Under the pieces are notes generated by a model. The model saw nothing but the letters and a program-made list of their open reading frames with translations. It did no database searches and was not told the origin of the DNA. A stretch of 64,000 nt of DNA from Polynucleobacter sp. AP-Latsch-80-C2 (GTDB lineage: Bacteria; Pseudomonadota; Gammaproteobacteria; Burkholderiales; Burkholderiaceae): NCBI RefSeq assembly GCF_018882185.1, contig NZ_JACVOY010000003.1, positions 1 to 64,000 of the forward strand. Direction: 5' to 3'. A program made the translations under genes and the position numbers. Positions 63,541-64,000 of this stretch are shown here, piece by piece (positions within the stretch are counted from its first letter, which is position 1; the number at the start of each line of letters is the position of its first letter).

Positions 63541-64000
63541 ATGTCTGAATCATTTGCAGAATTATTTGAAGAATCATTAACCCGATCGAATATGAAGACC
63601 GGCCAAGTTATTTCGGCTGAAGTTCTTCGCATCGACCATAACTTCGTCGTTGTTAACGCTGGCTTAAAGTCTGAAGCGTTTATTCCTGTTGAAGAATTCC
63701 ATAACGACGCTGGCGAGATTGAAGTAGCTCCTGGCGATTTCGTTTCTGTTGCTATCGATGCCCTTGAAAACGGCTATGGCGACACCATCCTCTCCCGTGA
63801 TAAAGCGAAGCGCTTGGCATCATGGATGAATTTGGAAAAAGCGCTCGAGCAAGCTGAGATCGTTACCGGTACTGTTACTGGTAAGGTTAAAGGCGGCTTG
63901 ACTGTAATGGTTAACGGTATCCGCGCATTCTTGCCTGGATCACTCGTTGATACACGTCCAATCAAAGACACCAGCCCTTACGAAGGTAAGACGATGGAGT
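63541..64000 (+). CDS. rpsA: 30S ribosomal protein S1, N-terminal part (cut by the window edge)
   Basis: The first 153 residues are visible, starting MSESFAELFEESL. The first S1 RNA-binding domain is GQVISAEVLRIDHNFVVVNA (about 21-40) with SEAFIPVEEF. A second repeat begins near 105, with GTVTGKVKGGLTVMVNGI. S1 recruits mRNAs lacking strong ribosome sites. No good ribosome site precedes this ATG, which is typical of rpsA. The gene follows cmk, as in most proteobacteria. Confidence 0.96.
   Translation, partial: MSESFAELFEESLTRSNMKTGQVISAEVLRIDHNFVVVNAGLKSEAFIPVEEFHNDAGEIEVAPGDFVSVAIDALENGYGDTILSRDKAKRLASWMNLEKALEQAEIVTGTVTGKVKGGLTVMVNGIRAFLPGSLVDTRPIKDTSPYEGKTME

Noticed and set aside
1..64000. 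CRISPR array or clustered defence genes
   Set aside because: No regularly spaced direct repeats and no recognisable Cas, toxin-antitoxin or restriction genes were seen.

Overview
The window reads as an ordinary chromosomal segment of a betaproteobacterium in the Burkholderiaceae, most likely Polynucleobacter or a close relative. The reasons are the gene order gyrA-serC-pheA-hisC-tyrA-aroA-cmk-rpsA, the small OmpA protein, the many orphan Bug/TctC binding proteins, the tmRNA tag ANDERFALAA, the moderate G+C content and the tight packing. No gap longer than about 300 bases lacks a gene. The species assignment is inference.

Region by region: (1) 1-2420: the tail of an IS30-type transposase, then a flavodoxin-like protein, cytochrome b561 and two YceI proteins. 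(2) 2614-9412: a complete cytochrome c maturation operon, ccmABCDEFGHI, with overlapping genes. (3) 9422-14364: an SDR oxidoreductase, a membrane-anchored TAXI protein, two orphan TctC proteins and a 2OG-Fe oxygenase. (4) 14449-25187: a high-affinity cbb3 oxidase locus. It holds an MFS gene overlapping ccoI, then ccoS, a textbook FNR-type promoter, ccoNOQP, ccoG, a very short FixH, an unknown 86-aa membrane protein, an Fnr/Anr regulator and a TauE-like protein. ccm and cco fit together, because CcoO and CcoP need Ccm to attach heme c. (5) 25199-29282: SulP transporter, DUF2177 protein, universal stress protein and M23 peptidase. (6) 29461-36639: a probable hydroxy-acid or sugar-acid uptake and catabolism cluster with a TAXI-TRAP transporter. 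(7) 36651-41334: MFS, b- and c-type cytochromes, an M50 protease, two unlisted small proteins, an extradiol-type dioxygenase and CrcB. (8) 41384-51686: three more TctC proteins, a split chromate transporter, a PrpD/hydroxyacid dehydrogenase operon, TrhO, pirin and a methyltransferase. (9) 51754-53563: tmRNA, gph and ubiG. (10) 53659-64000: ompA and the gyrA-to-rpsA supraoperon for serine, aromatic and histidine-related biosynthesis.

I do not see a clear unknown defence or mobile system. The items most worth follow-up are the unknown small proteins at 23365, 39808 and 40020, the MFS gene fused by overlap to ccoI, the hairpins ahead of rpsA, and the TAXI/MR-MLE catabolic cluster. There is no CRISPR array and no tRNA gene that I can see.
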